NCBI GenBank assembly: GCA_015680685.1
Contig: MNCI01006866.1
Span: 113,792-134,120, forward strand
Direction: 5' to 3'
Length of the DNA stretch: 20,329 nucleotides
Source: Gnetum montanum
Lineage: Eukaryota > Streptophyta > Gnetopsida > Gnetales > Gnetaceae
Positions 17,883-20,329 of the stretch are shown in pieces. The position numbers and the translations under genes were made by a program. Numbering within the stretch: position 1 is the stretch's first letter; each line of letters starts with the position of its first letter. The notes under the pieces are model-generated. The model made no database searches, was not told where the DNA came from, and saw only the letters and a program-made list of their open reading frames with translations.

Positions 17883-18716
17883 TGATGGGACGTGATATCG
17901 CATGGGCTGCGATATCGCATCCCTCACGATATCGCATACACGATATCACGTCTTCCCCTGCGATATCGCGTACCTGATATCGCGGTGCGCCGTAATATCT
18001 ATAAATAAGAGGCAACTCTCCCTTGTTTTCCATTCTAGACCTAGACCGTAGCTAAACTCTAGCAATTTTTCCACTCCAGAGATAGATTAATTTCCATGTG
18101 CCCGCAACAGGAACTCTAGAGTGAACGGATCTTTATTTGAGCTGACATTGTACCTGAACACAAGTTTGTGTACGATAATAAAGAAGAGCTTCGTGGATAA
18201 ACCTTGCAGTGCATGGAATAGGCTAATTAGGATTTTATTTACTGTTATTTATTATTTGTTATTTAATTTCTTTATTATCTCTCTCAACCCTTCTCTCCTA
18301 GTTAAGTACCTCAGTATGACCACTTCAAGCACGTGCATTACACTTGGTGATCCCAGCAACGATTAGTGTTTAGTAGCCAAGGTTGCATCAGTTCAAGGTG
18401 TGTATGGTAAGTGGGAATGGATGCTGATGCTAGGTTAATTTAGACTTAGTTCATTAGTTAAAGTTAGTAATTAGTCTCTTCACCCTTCACCTTGTTAGCA
18501 TAGGAGATAAAACATAAAAAGATATAAAAATCATATACCTCGGACTTACTTAACCATGCACAGTGACAACTACAAGTAAGTCTGGGAAGACAACGAATGA
18601 TTAACCCTAAGTGTTCCATGAGGAATGTAGGCACTTAGTCTACAGAGTTCAACTGGATCGTGTGTGCTACGCTCGTATTCGTATGGTTGACTGTAGGGGT
18701 ACCTCGCCACTCATCA
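17883..18716 (+). repeat. 5' LTR of element D (834 bp)
   Basis: It starts TGATGGGACGTG and ends CCACTCATCA. U3 holds six GATATC palindromes at 17893, 17910, 17927, 17941, 17961 and 17975. A TATAAATA box lies at 18000-18007 in TATAAATAAGAGGCAACTC, and AATAAA at 18177-18182. R-U5 is like that of element C (AAACCTTGCAG after the poly(A) signal). The U5 repeats are reduced to two degenerate units near 18345. Confidence 0.88.
18000..18007 (+). promoter_or_regulatory. TATA box of element D LTR
   Basis: TATAAATA 18 bases after the last GATATC palindrome, the same distance as in element B. Confidence 0.7.
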
Positions 18717-18717
18717 T

Positions 18718-18735
18718 TGGCACCGTTGTCGAGGA
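18718..18735 (+). promoter_or_regulatory. tRNA-Asp primer-binding site, element D
   Basis: TGGCACCGTTGTCGAGGA, one base after the LTR. It matches the perfect site at 15 of 18 positions, and the three differences are transitions. Confidence 0.85.
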
Positions 18736-18859
18736 CTAATTGTTTGTGCGCTAAGTAGAACATAGGAAATTACTCACATCGTTGGGAGCTTAAACGAACC
18801 TTAGGGTTAATTAAATGAAAAATTTATATAACGGTTAAATAGCACACTGATAAGACACA

Positions 18860-20329
18860 ATGTCTTCTTCTTCTTCTCACAAGAGCAATACACCACCTAG
18901 GGATAATACAAGAAACAGTCAGCAGTCAGAAACACATAACTAAAATCCGCCGGTTCCTCAACAATACCGAGTGGTATATACTCATCCCGATGAGTACATA
19001 CCAGACTTTACCTTTATTCTCCATCAAGACAAACAGCTACGATGGAGAGATTTTCAAGGTAACATCATGTTACCTCCAGATTGATCAATTCCAAACATGC
19101 TCCTCCATGCTTTGGCACAAATTGGCATGACTCAGCTCTATGCTGAATACGTTATAGTAGATTTTGATACAAAGGATTATCATCCCACAGCTACACAACG
19201 TATCAGGGACTCAAGGCAGGAGAGCCAACATACACTATTGAAGGGCAAAGAGGTCTCACACGTCCTTAGTGAAATAGGAGATGATGAACCCATTATAATG
19301 GGTTCTCTATCAAATGATGTTCCCCCTCCTAACGATGGTGAGGAGGTAGGGTATTAGAACCTACGCTCAACAATACATAACACTGGTTCTGATCCCCATG
19401 AACGCAAACTGTTCATTGAAGGAACAAAAACACATGAAAAGGATGGGCACTTAGACCATCATCATGATCGGGGCATAGCAGCTGAAGAGAAGGAAAGAAA
19501 CATCGCCATGGTAATGGTTCCCCTTCTTCTTCTCCTTCATCATACCATTCACCATCTCCTTCCACATCTGGGCATAGCCATCATGAGCATAACAGTGAGG
19601 ATAGAGGTAGGCAAAATGAGAGACCTCGACGAGAAAGTCAAGAGAGAGGATAAGGGCATGAACGAAGGGAAAGTAGGGAACAACACAGGCATCACAAGCA
19701 TCATGAAAGAGATGATCATGACAAGCCCCTACTTGCAACCCAAAGTATGCTCAATATCACAGAGGCAGTAAGAATTCCAACAAGGCATCAAAAGGATAGT
19801 CAGATTAAGTGCTTAAACATGAACAATATCTCATGCTTTGAAGGGGGATACAATGCGGATCCATAACATCATTTGCAAGCATTCCACGATGCCTATGCCT
19901 TGCAAAACATAGAAAATGAGTGGCAGAAACTTAAGTTATTTTCCAGGACACTCATCAAGGAAGCAAAGAGTTGGTACTGATCCTTAGAACCAAAAACCAT
20001 CAGGAGTTGGAGTACGATGTTAGAACTCTTCAATGATAAGTATCAAACGTACTCCAGAGTGTCTAATTTGCATAAGCAGATCCAAGGATGGAAGCAAGGT
20101 ACTCATGAATCCTTAGATGCTGCCATGGGCCGCTACTACGCATTGTTACATCGTTGCCCAGGCCATGGTTATGCACAACGGGACCAACTTCACCACATTG
20201 TAGATGGGCTAAGGCATGAGACTAGAAGAACCCTTGGGACTTATGCCCAAGGAAGACTATCAAAACTTAGAGCCCATGAGATACATCACTTGTTGGAACA
20301 AGTAGCAAAAGAAGAAGGTGAGCTATGAA
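18860..20329 (+). pseudogene. gag: gag pseudogene of element D, partial at right edge
   Basis: It starts at ATG 18860 (MSSSSSHKSNTPPRD). In the first frame come stops at 18941, 19082 and 19355, with the lineage-specific N-terminal part (VVYTHPDEY, DFTFILHQDKQLRW, AEYVIVDFD) between them. A frame change between about 19360 and 19492 leads to a Ser/Pro/His/Arg-rich linker (SPSSSPSSYHSPSPSTSGHS) and the Gag core: TEAVRIPTRH, LQAFHDAYALQNI, IKEAKSWY, LELFNDKYQTYSRVS, RYYALLHRCPGHGY, HHIVDGLRHETRRTLGTYAQ. Stops also occur at 19651, 19864 and 19978. The zinc knuckle would lie beyond the edge. The core from 20017 to the edge is open (103 codons). Confidence 0.85.

Larger units (their letters stand above)
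17883..20329 (+). mobile_element. Element D: decayed Gag-bearing LTR retrotransposon, runs off right edge
   Basis: A 5' LTR (17883-18716), PBS (18718) and a gag pseudogene. It inserted into sequence containing the LINE-like remnant, so it is younger than that. Its gag is of the C lineage while its U3 is of the B/E type. Pol and the 3' LTR, if any, lie outside the window. Confidence 0.85.

Noticed and set aside
17731-18033. Open frame of 100 codons on the minus strand
   Set aside because: It crosses the boundary of element D: its first half is the antisense of the U3 palindrome array and its second half the flank with the 54-bp duplication. No single gene explains it.

Overview
The window looks like land-plant nuclear DNA: AT-rich, with no bacterial-type operons or ribosome binding sites, and packed with nested, decayed LTR retrotransposons. 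Where recognisable, the LTRs begin with TGATGA-type and end in TCATCA-type termini, and the four visible 5' LTRs are followed one base later by a primer-binding site matching the 3' end of plant tRNA-Asp. That primer is typical of Athila/Tat-type Ty3 elements. No host gene with a confident function was found. The exact species cannot be told from the sequence.

Layout. 1-86: end of an LTR (element E, minus strand) lying inside the LTR of its neighbour. 87-5817: element A (minus), with both LTRs, a PBS, a PPT and a decayed gag, and about 2 kb of non-pol sequence downstream of gag. 5818-8339: degenerate flank without a recognisable gene. 8340-11847: 5' LTR, PBS and decayed gag of element C (plus). 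11848-15110: element B (plus), inserted in C, with a 5' LTR, a near-perfect PBS and an intact 659-codon gag; its 3' end is missing. 15111-15828: the R-U5 part of a C-type LTR, fused directly to B's interior by an apparent deletion. 15829-17882: flank whose minus strand carries a decayed LINE-type endonuclease. 17883-20329: element D (plus), with LTR, PBS and decayed gag, running off the right edge.

How it works together. A, B, C and D are Gag-bearing LTR elements in which no protease, reverse transcriptase or integrase is visible, so A and B at least look like non-autonomous TR-GAG-type elements (terminal-repeat elements coding only Gag) that would depend on enzymes from relatives. Two gag lineages are present (A/B and C/D). 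They share the same core and the same unusual zinc knuckle, CX2CX3HX4C. The LTR promoter (U3) types do not follow the gag lineages: B, D and E share arrays of a CGATATCG palindrome with conserved spacing, while A and C share a GGCCCCATCRATG module. This suggests promoter swapping by recombination. Many of the premature stops that can be compared between copies are C-to-T or G-to-A changes, as expected from decay of methylated DNA. All identities are by-eye readings; no database search was run.
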